From: Candidatus Pelagibacter sp. | GTDB taxonomy: Bacteria > Pseudomonadota > Alphaproteobacteria > Pelagibacterales > Pelagibacteraceae | Direction: 5' to 3' | Assembly: GCA_028097785.1 (NCBI GenBank) | Contig: JAOHFB010000003.1 | Location: forward strand, 1 to 50,260 | DNA: 50,260 nucleotides | Part shown: positions 1-9,621 of the stretch, one piece after another | How positions within the stretch are numbered: the stretch's first letter is position 1 | Layout: each line of letters begins with the position of its first letter | The notes under the pieces: generated by a model | Database searches by the model: none | What the model was told of the DNA's origin: nothing | Seen by the model: only the letters and a program-made list of their open reading frames with translations | Position numbers and translations under genes: made by a program

Positions 1-120
1 ACCTTTATGAGCACCTACATCAATAAAGTATTTTGAATTTAATTTCTTTATATAGGTTGCAATCCTTTTTTGATGAAACAAATTAAAAGAATTAAATATT
101 TTTTCAAAAAGAATTTTCAT
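1..120 (-). CDS. FkbM-like methyltransferase, N-terminal fragment (partial)
   Basis: The gene starts at the ATG at 118-120 on the minus strand and runs off the left edge, so only 40 residues are visible. The visible end, YFIDVGAHKG (residues 31-40), resembles motif I (the SAM-binding glycine loop, D-V-G-A-x-x-G) at the start of FkbM-family methyltransferases. These often O-methylate sugars in surface polysaccharide clusters. It overlaps the upstream acyltransferase by 17 bases, so the two are probably co-transcribed. The family call rests on one motif plus context, and another SAM-dependent methyltransferase is possible. Confidence 0.6.
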   Translation of the reverse strand, partial: MKILFEKIFNSFNLFHQKRIATYIKKLNSKYFIDVGAHKG

Positions 121-2047
121 GACTTTTTAATTTTTTTATAAATATTGTTCCCTTTGATGAAAAGTAATTTGCTCCATTATCTGTTAGATGGCCATAATCA
201 GAATAAATTTTTTCATTATTTTTTAACAAAGGGCACTTTTGATTATTTTGATCACAATACAATTCTGAACGTTTAATAAAGGGAATATTGTTATTTAAAA
301 ATTTAGGTTCAATTTTTATTAATAGTTCATCAAATGATTGGGTGCCTTTATTTAAAAATTTATATTTGGTTTTAAATTTAAACAAAATGTTTTCATATTC
401 ATTTAAAATTTGAAGACTAGGTAATTTTTTTTCCTCCATAATATATTTGTCTAAAAGAAAATTTGCTCCAACTAAATCATCTAAAAACACAACAAACTTT
501 TTTTTATCTTTCTTTAAAATATCAATAATTTTATAAAAATCTTTATCTAAATAACTATCACTTAGTCTTTCAGCAAAAATAATATAATCTGATTTTTTGT
601 ATTGTGTATTAAAAAAAGAAAATGAATTGCCATCACAAATACTGTCGTTTTTTTTAATAAAATCTAAAAGACAAAAAATTTGAAAATTTTCAACGCCATC
701 ATCTGCCAATGCAGTATAAAAATAGTATTTTTTATTTAATTGTTTATTATAGCTTAGAAGGTTTAGTAAATCGTCTGCATAAGAATTGCCTATAATAAAA
801 ACATTTTTTCTTTTATCAAAATTATTGAAATTATAATTTAACTCAAAACTTCTATGTTCATCTGCATACTTTGTTAAAAAAGGATGAAATTTAAAATTTA
901 TTGTATATACGCAAAGTGCTGTTATCAATAAAATTTTTATAAATAAAAAACAAGTTATCTTTTTAAAACCTATTTTTTTATTTCTATAAGGTTTTTCAAT
1001 GAATTTATAAGATAAAATTGAGCTAGTAATTAATAATATAAAAATTAATAATTTAGAAATTAAATTTCCTTCTACAAATTCCATTTGTCTATAAAAAGAA
1101 AAGATCGGGTAGTGCCAAAGATATAGTGAATAAGAAATTAAACCAATTCCAACAAATAATTTTGTTGATAGAATTTTAGTAATTAATTCATCTTTATGTG
1201 AAAACCAAATAATCAAACAAACTCCAATAATTGGGGACAAAGTATAAAATGAAGGATGAAGCATCTCGTCATTGAAAAACAAAACAGAATGGGTTATCAA
1301 AATTAAACCAATAAAAGGAAATAACGAATTAATAGTTTTCAGTTTATTTCTATAACCCTTAGTAATTTCAAAATAAGCTAAAATTGAACCAGCTAACAAT
1401 TCCCATATTCTTGTATGAAGTAAATAAAATGAAACAGATGGATAAATTCGACTAGTCCATTCTGCAAATCCTAAACTAACAAAAAATCCAAATACTAATG
1501 TGTGAATTAAATATCTTCTAAAATATTTAAATACTATTAACAATACTATTGGAAACAAGATATAATATTGTTCTTCAACTGATAATGACCAAGTATGAAG
1601 AAATGGCTTATACAGTCCATCTAAAGCTCCATATTCCTGACCTGAATAGTGAAAATAAAAATTTGAACTAAACCCCATTGAGTAAAGAATAGATTTAGAT
1701 AAATCTAATAAACTACTAGGTTTAACATTTATTAAATTACCTGTGTAATCAAGAAATAAAATTGCAAAAGGCAAGGACACCAACATCACCATCAATAAAA
1801 CTGGAAGTATTCGTCTTATTCGTCTTTGATAAAAATTTTTAAATGAAAAAGAACCAGTAATGGTAAGTTCTTTTAAAATAATAGATGTAATTAAATAACC
1901 TGATATAACAAAAAATATATCTACACCAATAAATCCACCTTCAAAGAATTGATAGCCAAAAATAGATATTTGAGAGTGATAAAGAATAACAACACCGACA
2001 GCGATCGCACGTAAGCCATCTATCTCTGGTCGATACAAAATCTTCAT
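104..2047 (-). CDS. OafA/YrhL-type membrane acyltransferase with C-terminal SGNH domain
   Basis: This 647-residue protein begins with the acyltransferase-3 signature YRPEIDGLRAIAV (residues 5-17). The family motifs FFVISGYLI and HTWSLSVEEQYY follow within roughly ten hydrophobic segments that fill the first 380 residues. The C-terminal part looks like an SGNH hydrolase domain: GNS with Ser422 and D-Y-G-H with Asp617 and His620 would be the catalytic residues. Such proteins move an acetyl (or other acyl) group across the inner membrane and attach it to O-antigen or other envelope sugars. The gene follows ppdK by 44 bases and overlaps a methyltransferase gene, which suggests the start of a surface-modification cluster. 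The exact sugar substrate cannot be told. Confidence 0.88.
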   Translation of the reverse strand: MKILYRPEIDGLRAIAVGVVILYHSQISIFGYQFFEGGFIGVDIFFVISGYLITSIILKELTITGSFSFKNFYQRRIRRILPVLLMVMLVSLPFAILFLDYTGNLINVKPSSLLDLSKSILYSMGFSSNFYFHYSGQEYGALDGLYKPFLHTWSLSVEEQYYILFPIVLLIVFKYFRRYLIHTLVFGFFVSLGFAEWTSRIYPSVSFYLLHTRIWELLAGSILAYFEITKGYRNKLKTINSLFPFIGLILITHSVLFFNDEMLHPSFYTLSPIIGVCLIIWFSHKDELITKILSTKLFVGIGLISYSLYLWHYPIFSFYRQMEFVEGNLISKLLIFILLITSSILSYKFIEKPYRNKKIGFKKITCFLFIKILLITALCVYTINFKFHPFLTKYADEHRSFELNYNFNNFDKRKNVFIIGNSYADDLLNLLSYNKQLNKKYYFYTALADDGVENFQIFCLLDFIKKNDSICDGNSFSFFNTQYKKSDYIIFAERLSDSYLDKDFYKIIDILKKDKKKFVVFLDDLVGANFLLDKYIMEEKKLPSLQILNEYENILFKFKTKYKFLNKGTQSFDELLIKIEPKFLNNNIPFIKRSELYCDQNNQKCPLLKNNEKIYSDYGHLTDNGANYFSSKGTIFIKKLKSHENSF

Positions 2048-2091
2048 TTAATAATCATTTTTATAAATATTTTACAAAAAATTCTTTAAAA

Positions 2092-4749
2092 TTATTTTTT
2101 TAGTTCTGCTTGTGCAGCAGCTAATCTCGCAATAGGGACTCTGTATGGTGAACATGATACATAATTTAATCCTACTTTTGAGCAAAACTCAATACTTTTA
2201 GGATCGCCACCATGTTCTCCACAAATTCCAAGTTTTAATTTTTTATTTTGACTTTTTCCTTTTTCAACAGCTATTTCAACAAGATCTGCAACTCCATCAT
2301 CGATAGATACAAATGGATCAATAGAAAATATTTTATTATCCAAATAATCATTTAAGAATTTTCCACTATCGTCTCTGCTAATTCCAAAAGTCGTTTGTGT
2401 TAAATCATTGGTTCCAAAACTAAAAAACTCTGCGTATTTAGCTATTTCTTTTGCTTTTATTACGGCCCTAGGTAGTTCAATCATTGTACCAACCATAAAT
2501 TCTATTTTAATTTTATTGTGTTTTTGAACTTCACTTGCAATATTTATTACTAAATCCTTCATTATCCTGATTTCAGCCTCAGTAGAAATTAGAGGAATCA
2601 TGATCTCTGGAAAAGCAGATTTAATTTTTTTCTTTTGTAGTTCAGCTAATGCTTCAAAAATAGCCCTACATTGCATTTCATAAATTTCTGGAAAAGATAT
2701 ACCAAGCCTACAACCTCTATGACCTAACATAGGGTTTTGCTCATGCAGTTCTTCAATTCTAGTTTCAACTTCTTTGATTGGTAGTCCTACTACATCGGCA
2801 ACTTCATTTATTTCTTTACTTGTTCTTGGTAAAAATTCATGAAGAGGAGGATCTAACAATCTGACTGTAACAGGCAAACCACTCATAATTTTAAAAATTT
2901 CTACAAAATCTTTTTTTTGATGAGGCAAAAGTTTATCAAGTGCTTTTAATCTATCTTCTTTAGTTCTAGATAAAATCATTTCTCGAACAGATAAAATTCT
3001 CTCTTCATCAAAAAACATATGTTCAGTTCTGCAAAGACCAATGCCTTCTGCTCCAAAATCTTTTGCAGTTTTAGTATCTTTTGGTGTTTCTGAATTAGTT
3101 CTAACATTTAATTTTCTAAAACTATCTGCCCATGACATTAATTTTGAAAAATCACCCGAAATTTCAGGTTTCACAGTTGCAACACTTCCCGATATAATTC
3201 TACCTGTTGATCCATCAATTGTTATTACTTCACCCTCTTTAATTTCTAAAGATGCAGTTTTGAAAGATTTATTTTCATAATTAATATCAATTTCACTAGA
3301 ACCGGAAACACAAGGTCGCCCCATTCCTCTTGCAACAACAGCTGCATGACTTGTCATACCCCCTCTTGCAGTTAAAATTCCTTTTGCTGCATGCATTCCT
3401 TGAATATCCTCTGGCGAAGTTTCCACCCTAACCAAAATTGTATCTTGCATCATTCCATTCAATCTTTCAGCCTCTTCAGAAGTAAAAACAACTTTTCCAC
3501 TAGCTGCACCTGGAGAAGCTGGCAAACCATTAGCTATAACATTAATTAAGCTTTTCTCATCTAACGTTGGATGGAGCAATGTGTCTAAAGAATTTGGATC
3601 GATCCTTAAAACAGCTTCTTTTTTTGAAATTAGTTTTTCTTTTACCATATCGACTGCAATCTTTACCGCTGATTTAGCAGTCCTTTTTCCAGATCTAGTT
3701 TGTAGCATCCATAGTTTTTTATTTTCAACTGTGAACTCAACATCTTGCATGTCTTTATAGTGTTTTTCTAATTTCTTTAATATTTTGTGAAGTTGCTTAT
3801 AAACATCTGGCATAACTTCTTCCATTGATGAATCTTTAACTTTAGCTTGTTGTCTAGCTTTTTTAGTTATGTATTGTGGTGTTCTGGTTCCAGCTACAAC
3901 ATCTTCACCTTGGGCATTAATTAAATATTCGCCATAAATTTCGTTTAATCCATCCGAGGGGTTTCTTGTAAATACAACACCTGTTGCACAATCTTCACCC
4001 ATATTACCAAAAACCATTGACTGTACATTTACCGCCGTGCCCCATTCTGCAGGGATTTGATTTAATTTTCGATAAACTTTTGCTCTATTGCTCTCCCAAG
4101 ACAAAAATACTGCACTAACTGCTCCAAGTAATTGCTGATAAACATCTTGAGGAAAGTCTTTTTTAGCTTTTTCTTTTACTGTTCTTTTAAAATCAATTAT
4201 CAAACCATCCCAATCATTTTCATCAAGATCAGTATCTAGGAGAACTCCTTTTGTAAGCTTATAATTTTCAATTAATTCTTCAAAGTGATAGCCTTCAACA
4301 CCCATCACTACATTGCCATACATTTGAATAAATCTTCTATAGCTATCTTTAGCAAATCTTCCATTTGAAGTTTTTGAAGCTAAAGCACTTACAGTCTTAT
4401 CGTTTAAACCTAAGTTTAAAATTGTATCCATCATTCCTGGCATAGATACTCTTGCTCCAGATCTTACTGAAAGTAGTAAAGGATTTTTTAAATCACCAAA
4501 TTTTTTACCAACATCTTTTTCGATAATTTTTAATTCTTTTTTAATTTGGGCTACTAAACTTTTGTTCAATTTTTTTTTATCTTTATAAAAAAGCTCACAT
4601 ACCTTTGTTGAAATTGTAAATCCTGGTGGAACTGGAAGACCCATTCTTCCCATTTCAGATAAATTGGCACCTTTGCCACCTAAAAAATTTTTAGGATTTT
4701 TTATTTTTTTACTATCTTTAGATTTAAAATTTAAAATTAGCTTTTTCAT
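2092..4749 (-). CDS. ppdK: pyruvate, phosphate dikinase
   Basis: This 885-residue enzyme interconverts pyruvate + ATP + Pi and phosphoenolpyruvate + AMP + PPi in the cytoplasm. The N-terminal nucleotide-binding domain opens with GGKGANLSEM. The swivelling domain carries the phosphorylated histidine (His468) in GGMTSHAAVVARG. The C-terminal PEP/pyruvate barrel ends with the catalytic cysteine (Cys843) in GICGEHGGDP. Length is normal for the family. Its ATG overlaps the glyS stop in an ATGA junction, which makes translational coupling likely. With Gap, Pgk and Fba in this window it gives a route from pyruvate to sugar phosphates. The glyQ-glyS-ppdK order is, as far as I recall, common in alphaproteobacteria. 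Confidence 0.97.
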   Translation of the reverse strand: MKKLILNFKSKDSKKIKNPKNFLGGKGANLSEMGRMGLPVPPGFTISTKVCELFYKDKKKLNKSLVAQIKKELKIIEKDVGKKFGDLKNPLLLSVRSGARVSMPGMMDTILNLGLNDKTVSALASKTSNGRFAKDSYRRFIQMYGNVVMGVEGYHFEELIENYKLTKGVLLDTDLDENDWDGLIIDFKRTVKEKAKKDFPQDVYQQLLGAVSAVFLSWESNRAKVYRKLNQIPAEWGTAVNVQSMVFGNMGEDCATGVVFTRNPSDGLNEIYGEYLINAQGEDVVAGTRTPQYITKKARQQAKVKDSSMEEVMPDVYKQLHKILKKLEKHYKDMQDVEFTVENKKLWMLQTRSGKRTAKSAVKIAVDMVKEKLISKKEAVLRIDPNSLDTLLHPTLDEKSLINVIANGLPASPGAASGKVVFTSEEAERLNGMMQDTILVRVETSPEDIQGMHAAKGILTARGGMTSHAAVVARGMGRPCVSGSSEIDINYENKSFKTASLEIKEGEVITIDGSTGRIISGSVATVKPEISGDFSKLMSWADSFRKLNVRTNSETPKDTKTAKDFGAEGIGLCRTEHMFFDEERILSVREMILSRTKEDRLKALDKLLPHQKKDFVEIFKIMSGLPVTVRLLDPPLHEFLPRTSKEINEVADVVGLPIKEVETRIEELHEQNPMLGHRGCRLGISFPEIYEMQCRAIFEALAELQKKKIKSAFPEIMIPLISTEAEIRIMKDLVINIASEVQKHNKIKIEFMVGTMIELPRAVIKAKEIAKYAEFFSFGTNDLTQTTFGISRDDSGKFLNDYLDNKIFSIDPFVSIDDGVADLVEIAVEKGKSQNKKLKLGICGEHGGDPKSIEFCSKVGLNYVSCSPYRVPIARLAAAQAELKK

Positions 4750-6815
4750 TGGTGGGAATCGATTAAAGAAAAGTTAACATAATAATCGAATGTTTTACAT
4801 AACATTTGGATTAGTTCCAATCTGTTTTTCTTTATTGTAATATCGTCTTCATTTACAGTCACGTTATCGAAAAAATCAAAAATTACTTTTTTAGACTCAG
4901 CCAAATTTTTGATGGATACTTCAAAATCCTCATCTTTATTAATATTTTGAAAGTATTTTCTTAATTCATTTATTTTTTTGTATAAATTTTTTTCAAATTC
5001 AGTTTTGAATATACCAGGGTCAGTTGTATTTGATAATTCTATGTTTTTATCTTTTAACTCGCTTTCTAATATACTTGAAGCTCTTTTAAAGCTTGAAACT
5101 ACATCTTTGCCATTGGATTTATTAATAAACTTATTTAAACTTTTAGCCTTACCAAAAACAATCACAGATTGATCTAGATTTAAAAAGCTAGTAGAGGCTT
5201 GAATAATATCGGTACGTATTTTTTCCTCTTTCAAATAAAATTTTAATCTATCCATTAAAAAACTTATTAATTCAGTCTGAAGAGATTTGTTTTCAAATTT
5301 AAAACCTTGGTCTAGATATAAGCTAGCTGAATAACTGATCAAATCTCTTATTTTAAAATCTTTTTTATTTTCAATTATCGTTTTAATTATTCCTAAAGCC
5401 AATCTTCTTAGGGCAAATGGGTCTTTTGAGCTTGTTGGCTTTTGATTTATTCCAAAAAAACCAACTAAAGTATCTATTTTATCTGCCAAAGATAATGCCA
5501 CACTGTATGGTTTTCTAGGTACTTTTGACTTTAGTCCAGCTGGCAAATATTGTTCACTTATAGCTTTACAAACATCTTTCTCAAAACCCTGGGCTTCTGC
5601 AAAATAACCACCCATAATTCCTTGAAGTTCTGGAAACTCTCCAACAAGTTTTGAAACTAGATCAACCTTACAAATCGATGCAGATAATTCAACTTTATCT
5701 TTGCTAATTAATAATTCATCAGAAAGCATTCCACCTAGTTTTCTCATTCTTTGGACTTTGTCAAAATATGTTCCAAGTCCTTTGAAATAATTAATAGATT
5801 TAAGCATAGAAACTCTTTTGACTAGATTTTGTGATTTGTCTTTTTTCCAAAAAAACTCGGCATCGTTCAATCTAGCTTCAACGACTCTTTCATTTCCAAG
5901 TTTTATTAATCCATTTATATCTTTCTTGTTAGTTACAACTAAAAATTCATTTGTAATATTTCCTTTTTTATCAAAAGTTGGAAAATATTTTTGATGATAT
6001 TGCATAGTAATTATTAAAATTTCTTTAGGAATATTTAGAAATTTTCTATCAAATTCACACAATATAACATTTGGTTGGTCCGTTAGATCAACAACTTCAT
6101 CAAGTAACTTAGGATTATTTTCAATTGTTATATTTTTCTTACTAGAAATATCATTTAATTTTTTTTCTATTAAGTTTTTTCTTAAATTGTGATCTATGGT
6201 TATATTTAGTTTTTTGAAAAAATTATTATAATCTCTAAAATCAACAAATATCTTTTTTTTCTCTTCAAACTCTTTATCTAAAAATGTTGAATTTGAAGAT
6301 GTTAAATGATGAAAATTAAAAGTTAAATTTTTTTTATCAAATATTGCTAAAATTGATTTTAATGGCCTTCCCCACTTTAATTTAAAATCACTCCACCTCA
6401 TAGATTTTTTCCACTGAATTTTATGCAATATTGATGGAACTAACTGTTCTAATAAATGTTGAGTATTAAGTTTTTTTGATTTTGTTTTAAAAAAATAAAA
6501 TTCACCCTTATCTATTGTTTGTTTAAAAAGGTCTTTTTTATTAATATTATTTGATCTGATAAATCCTTCCAATGCTACTTCTGGAGCTTTTACATTTGGC
6601 CCTTTTATTTCCTCTGATTTTAAAGTTATCTTTTTTTGTAAACCTTCAAATAGAATAACTAATCTATTAGGTGTTGAAAATGATGAGCTTTTTTTAAATG
6701 AAATAGATTTTTCATTAAATTCTTTAATAAAACTGTTTAATAATTCTTCTCTTAAACTTTTTTGAAGAGATGAAGGTATTTCTTCACTAAATAATTCTAA
6801 AAAAAATTCTGACAT
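4746..6815 (-). CDS. glyS: glycyl-tRNA synthetase beta subunit
   Basis: This 689-residue protein is the tRNA-binding subunit of the bacterial alpha2beta2-type glycyl-tRNA synthetase. It shows the family start FFLELFSEEIPSSLQ (normally LLxExGTEExP), the STPNRL motif near residue 48, and the conserved KVDLVSKLVGEFPELQG block in the HD-like middle domain. The gene abuts glyQ with no spacer and overlaps ppdK by 4 bases. Lysine- and asparagine-rich stretches reflect the AT-rich genome. Length is typical for the family. Confidence 0.96.
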   Translation of the reverse strand: MSEFFLELFSEEIPSSLQKSLREELLNSFIKEFNEKSISFKKSSSFSTPNRLVILFEGLQKKITLKSEEIKGPNVKAPEVALEGFIRSNNINKKDLFKQTIDKGEFYFFKTKSKKLNTQHLLEQLVPSILHKIQWKKSMRWSDFKLKWGRPLKSILAIFDKKNLTFNFHHLTSSNSTFLDKEFEEKKKIFVDFRDYNNFFKKLNITIDHNLRKNLIEKKLNDISSKKNITIENNPKLLDEVVDLTDQPNVILCEFDRKFLNIPKEILIITMQYHQKYFPTFDKKGNITNEFLVVTNKKDINGLIKLGNERVVEARLNDAEFFWKKDKSQNLVKRVSMLKSINYFKGLGTYFDKVQRMRKLGGMLSDELLISKDKVELSASICKVDLVSKLVGEFPELQGIMGGYFAEAQGFEKDVCKAISEQYLPAGLKSKVPRKPYSVALSLADKIDTLVGFFGINQKPTSSKDPFALRRLALGIIKTIIENKKDFKIRDLISYSASLYLDQGFKFENKSLQTELISFLMDRLKFYLKEEKIRTDIIQASTSFLNLDQSVIVFGKAKSLNKFINKSNGKDVVSSFKRASSILESELKDKNIELSNTTDPGIFKTEFEKNLYKKINELRKYFQNINKDEDFEVSIKNLAESKKVIFDFFDNVTVNEDDITIKKNRLELIQMLCKTFDYYVNFSLIDSHQ

Positions 6816-7697
6816 TTAGCTTTGACTATCTAACCAAATACCTGCAGCTAATTTAGTTATATCTCGTATTCTTCCAATATATCCAGCTCTTTGAGCAACA
6901 CTTATTGCTCCTCTCGCATCAAGAATATTAAATATATGACTTGCTTTTAAACATTGATCATACGCTGGTAATGATATTTTTTTTTCTACAAGAGATTTGG
7001 CCTCATGTTCAATCATATCAAACATTTTTAATAAACTTTCAACATTTGCGTACTCAAAATTGTATGCAGAAAATTCTTTTTCAGCTTGATGAAAAACGTC
7101 ATGATATTTTACCCCCTCGTCATTCCATAACAGGTCATAAACATTCTTTTGTTGTTGAGTGAACATGCTTATTCTTTCTAATCCATATGTAATTTCAACT
7201 GAAACAGGTTTACATTCATACCCTGCCATTTGTTGAAAATATGTAAATTGTGTAATCTCCATACCATCGCACCAAACTTCCCAGCCTAATCCTGCCGCAC
7301 CAAGGGTTGGGCTTTCCCAATCATCTTCAACAAACCTGATATCATGTTCATTATGATCAATACCAATTACAGACAAACTATTAAGATATAATTTTTTTAT
7401 ATTATCTGGTGAAGGTTTTATTAAAACTTGAAATTGATAATAATGTTGCAATCTATTTGGGTTGTCACCATATCTTCCATCTGTTGGTCTCCTTGATGGC
7501 TGCACATAAGCAGCTTTCCAATGTTTTGGGCCTAGCGATCTAAGTGTTGTTGCTGGATGAAATGTACCAGCACCCACTTCCATATCATATGGCTGAAGAA
7601 CAATACATCCTTGTTTGCTCCAAAATTTTTGAAGATTAAGAATTGTATCTTGAAATGATTGAAATTTTTGTTTTGGTTTTTTTGATTTAGAAACCAT
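6816..7697 (-). CDS. glyQ: glycyl-tRNA synthetase alpha subunit
   Basis: This class II aminoacylation subunit activates glycine and charges tRNA-Gly together with GlyS. The near-invariant family start [13 protein letters not shown] is followed by [20 protein letters not shown], and [13 protein letters not shown] lies further on. The open frame reaches back to an ATG at 7719-7721 (301 residues). I prefer the ATG at 7695-7697, which gives 293 residues and an 11-base overlap with the upstream peptidase gene rather than 35. No Shine-Dalgarno sequence separates the two choices. The gene lies in the sppA-like/glyQ/glyS/ppdK operon. Confidence 0.95.
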   Translation of the reverse strand: MVSKSKKPKQKFQSFQDTILNLQKFWSKQGCIVLQPYDMEVGAGTFHPATTLRSLGPKHWKAAYVQPSRRPTDGRYGDNPNRLQHYYQFQVLIKPSPDNIKKLYLNSLSVIGIDHNEHDIRFVEDDWESPTLGAAGLGWEVWCDGMEITQFTYFQQMAGYECKPVSVEITYGLERISMFTQQQKNVYDLLWNDEGVKYHDVFHQAEKEFSAYNFEYANVESLLKMFDMIEHEAKSLVEKKISLPAYDQCLKASHIFNILDARGAISVAQRAGYIGRIRDITKLAAGIWLDSQS

Positions 7698-8493
7698 ATC
7701 TTTGCCAGATTGACCTTTCATCTAAAATATTGGCTAATTGATCTAATTGATTATTAGAAGAAGAAAGTTTTTGACTTAACCAACCTTTAGATTTTTCAAA
7801 TTTTTTAATAACAACATCATTTCCAAATTTTTCTTTAAGAACTTGATGGGCATCTCCTATTCCATCTATTAGACCTAAATCTTTAGCTTTACTTCCAGAC
7901 CAAAATTCTCCAGAAAATAACTCTACTTCAGATGTGTTTAACTTAGATCCTCTACTTTTCTCTACTACATCAATAAAATCTTTATGTAAATCTAGCTGAA
8001 TATTTTTTAATCTTTCTATATCCTCATTTTTTTCTTCTAAAAAAGGATCTAAAGTACTTTTGTTTTTTCCAGCTGTATGAACTCTTCTTTCAACACCAAT
8101 TTTTTTTATTAACTCAGTAAACCCAAATGAAGAATAGATAACCCCTATAGATCCAATTATTGAACTTGAATTTGCATAAATTTCATCCCCAGCGCATGAA
8201 ATTAAATATCCACCGGATGCCGCAACATCTTCAGCAAATACAATTACTTTTTTTTTTGTATTATTGGATTGTTGTCTAATAAAATTATAAATCATATGAG
8301 ACTGAACTGGTGATCCACCAGGTGAATTTACAGTTATGGCTACACATGAGGCCTTTTTTAATGAAAAAGCCTTTTTAATAAGCTCTTCTTGACCCGCAAA
8401 ATCAATACCTTGTTTAAATTTCCCGGCATTTCCAATAACTCCATTTAATTTAATATGAGCTACGGTCTTTTTCTTTTTAAAAAAAGAGAACAT
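7687..8493 (-). CDS. S49 family peptidase (SppA/SohB-like)
   Basis: This 268-residue serine peptidase of the ClpP/crotonase fold would cut membrane-embedded or signal peptides. Visible motifs are [11 protein letters not shown] (residues 56-65) and [11 protein letters not shown] with the nucleophile Ser93. [10 protein letters not shown] carries the likely general-base Lys145, giving the Ser-Lys dyad of bacterial SppA. There is no obvious N-terminal membrane anchor; the protein starts FSFFKKKK and goes directly into the beta-strand core. The start is supported by an AAGG ribosome-binding site at 8501-8504 and a promoter-like pair upstream. It heads the glyQ-glyS-ppdK operon. Confidence 0.9.
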   Translation of the reverse strand: MFSFFKKKKTVAHIKLNGVIGNAGKFKQGIDFAGQEELIKKAFSLKKASCVAITVNSPGGSPVQSHMIYNFIRQQSNNTKKKVIVFAEDVAASGGYLISCAGDEIYANSSSIIGSIGVIYSSFGFTELIKKIGVERRVHTAGKNKSTLDPFLEEKNEDIERLKNIQLDLHKDFIDVVEKSRGSKLNTSEVELFSGEFWSGSKAKDLGLIDGIGDAHQVLKEKFGNDVVIKKFEKSKGWLSQKLSSSNNQLDQLANILDERSIWQRYGF

Positions 8494-8500
8494 TATTATT

Positions 8501-8561
8501 CCTTATAGAATTAATTATTGAATATATTAATTACTTATAAATGAAGAATTAGGTGCGTCAA
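8501..8561 (-). promoter_or_regulatory. promoter and ribosome-binding site of the sppA-like/glyQS/ppdK operon
   Basis: On the minus strand TTGACG (8556-8561), a 16-base spacer and TATAAG (8534-8539) fit a sigma-70 promoter. The start would fall near 8527 and the leader would be about 34 bases. An AAGG Shine-Dalgarno element (8501-8504) sits 7 bases before the ATG. The match is by eye only. Confidence 0.55.
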
Positions 8562-8573
8562 TTGATAAGTAAT
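8530..8573. promoter_or_regulatory. inverted repeat spanning a divergent promoter region
   Basis: ATTACTTAT (8530-8538) and ATAAGTAAT (8565-8573) form a perfect 9-base inverted repeat with a 26-base gap in the 114-base spacer between the divergent sppA-like gene and ispB. The left arm covers the TATAAG -10 element of the sppA-like promoter. The right arm overlaps TTGATA (8562-8567), a possible -35 for ispB. It could be an operator for both genes, but in such AT-rich DNA a chance palindrome is possible. Confidence 0.3.
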
Positions 8574-8607
8574 ATATAAAACTCAAATATATTAATTTAA
8601 AATCATT

Positions 8608-9621
8608 ATGGGAACCGTAGTTCAGCTTAAAAATCAAATAAACAACTCATACTTTCAACTTAAGGATTCTGTTGAGGATAAGCTTATTCTTACTGAAGAA
8701 AAAATAAAATCAAAATTAGCGAGTGATGTCGGGCTGGTTCAAAAAATGACTGAATACCATATTCAAACTGGGGGTAAAAGATTAAGAGCTCTATTAACTC
8801 TGGGGTCAGCAAAATTATGTGGATACTCTAAAGGTTCAAGAGATATTAATTTGGCTGCTTGTGTTGAATTAATTCATAGTGCAACTCTAATGCATGATGA
8901 TGTAATTGATGAAGGGACTGTAAGAAGAGGCAAAGATACATTAAATAAGGTTTGGGATAATCATTCTTCAGTTTTAATTGGAGACTATTTATTAAGTAGA
9001 TGTTTTGAAATGATGGTAGAGGATGGTAATTTAGAAGTTTTAAAATTGTTATCATCAACTTCCTCAAAAATTGCTCAAGGAGAAGTTTTACAACTTCAAC
9101 ATAAAGGTGAGGTTGATATGCTTGAGGAAACTTATCTAAAAATTATATCAGCAAAAACTGCTGAGCTTTTTGCAGCAGCAACAAAAGTAGGTGCAATTTT
9201 ATCAGAAGTCGATTCTAAAGAAAAAGATGCTCTTGAATTCTATGGTCGAAATCTTGGATTAACTTTTCAAATTGCAGATGATACGCTTGATTACAATTCA
9301 GATTTAAAATTATTTGGTAAAAAGATAGGTCAAGATTTTTTTGAAGGTAAGATTACTTTGCCTGTAATTTTATTATTTCAAAAAATAGATAGTGATGAAA
9401 AAAAATTATTAATAGAATTTTTTAAAAAAGACATAAGAGAAAAAAATGACTTTAACAAAATAATTGTTTTAATAAAAAAATATGACATCATAAATGAGTG
9501 CTATCAAAAAGCTCAACATTACATCAATCTTGCTTCAAACTCTCTTACAGTATTTAAAGAGTCAAAAGAAAAATCAATTCTTAAAAATCTAACCTCATTC
9601 AGTCTAGCTAGAAATTTTTAA
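8608..9621 (+). CDS. ispB: long-chain polyprenyl diphosphate synthase (octaprenyl type)
   Basis: This 337-residue trans-prenyltransferase extends farnesyl diphosphate with isopentenyl diphosphate to make the quinone side chain. The first aspartate-rich motif is DDVID (residues 97-101) within LMHDDVIDEG, and the second is ADDTLD (residues 223-228). GGKRLRALL near residue 55 binds substrate. The short type of first motif (DDxxD) separates it from the IspA-like enzyme at 13280-14152, which has DDLPCMD. Chain length cannot be read with certainty; octaprenyl is assumed from the proteobacterial family. The gene stands alone on the plus strand and its stop codon overlaps that of pdxH. Confidence 0.88.
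   Translation: MGTVVQLKNQINNSYFQLKDSVEDKLILTEEKIKSKLASDVGLVQKMTEYHIQTGGKRLRALLTLGSAKLCGYSKGSRDINLAACVELIHSATLMHDDVIDEGTVRRGKDTLNKVWDNHSSVLIGDYLLSRCFEMMVEDGNLEVLKLLSSTSSKIAQGEVLQLQHKGEVDMLEETYLKIISAKTAELFAAATKVGAILSEVDSKEKDALEFYGRNLGLTFQIADDTLDYNSDLKLFGKKIGQDFFEGKITLPVILLFQKIDSDEKKLLIEFFKKDIREKNDFNKIIVLIKKYDIINECYQKAQHYINLASNSLTVFKESKEKSILKNLTSFSLARNF

Noticed and set aside
2002..2015. GCGATCGC palindrome inside the acyltransferase gene
   Set aside because: A single copy only, encoding the conserved Arg-Ala-Ile-Ala of the family motif; no sign of a repeated element.
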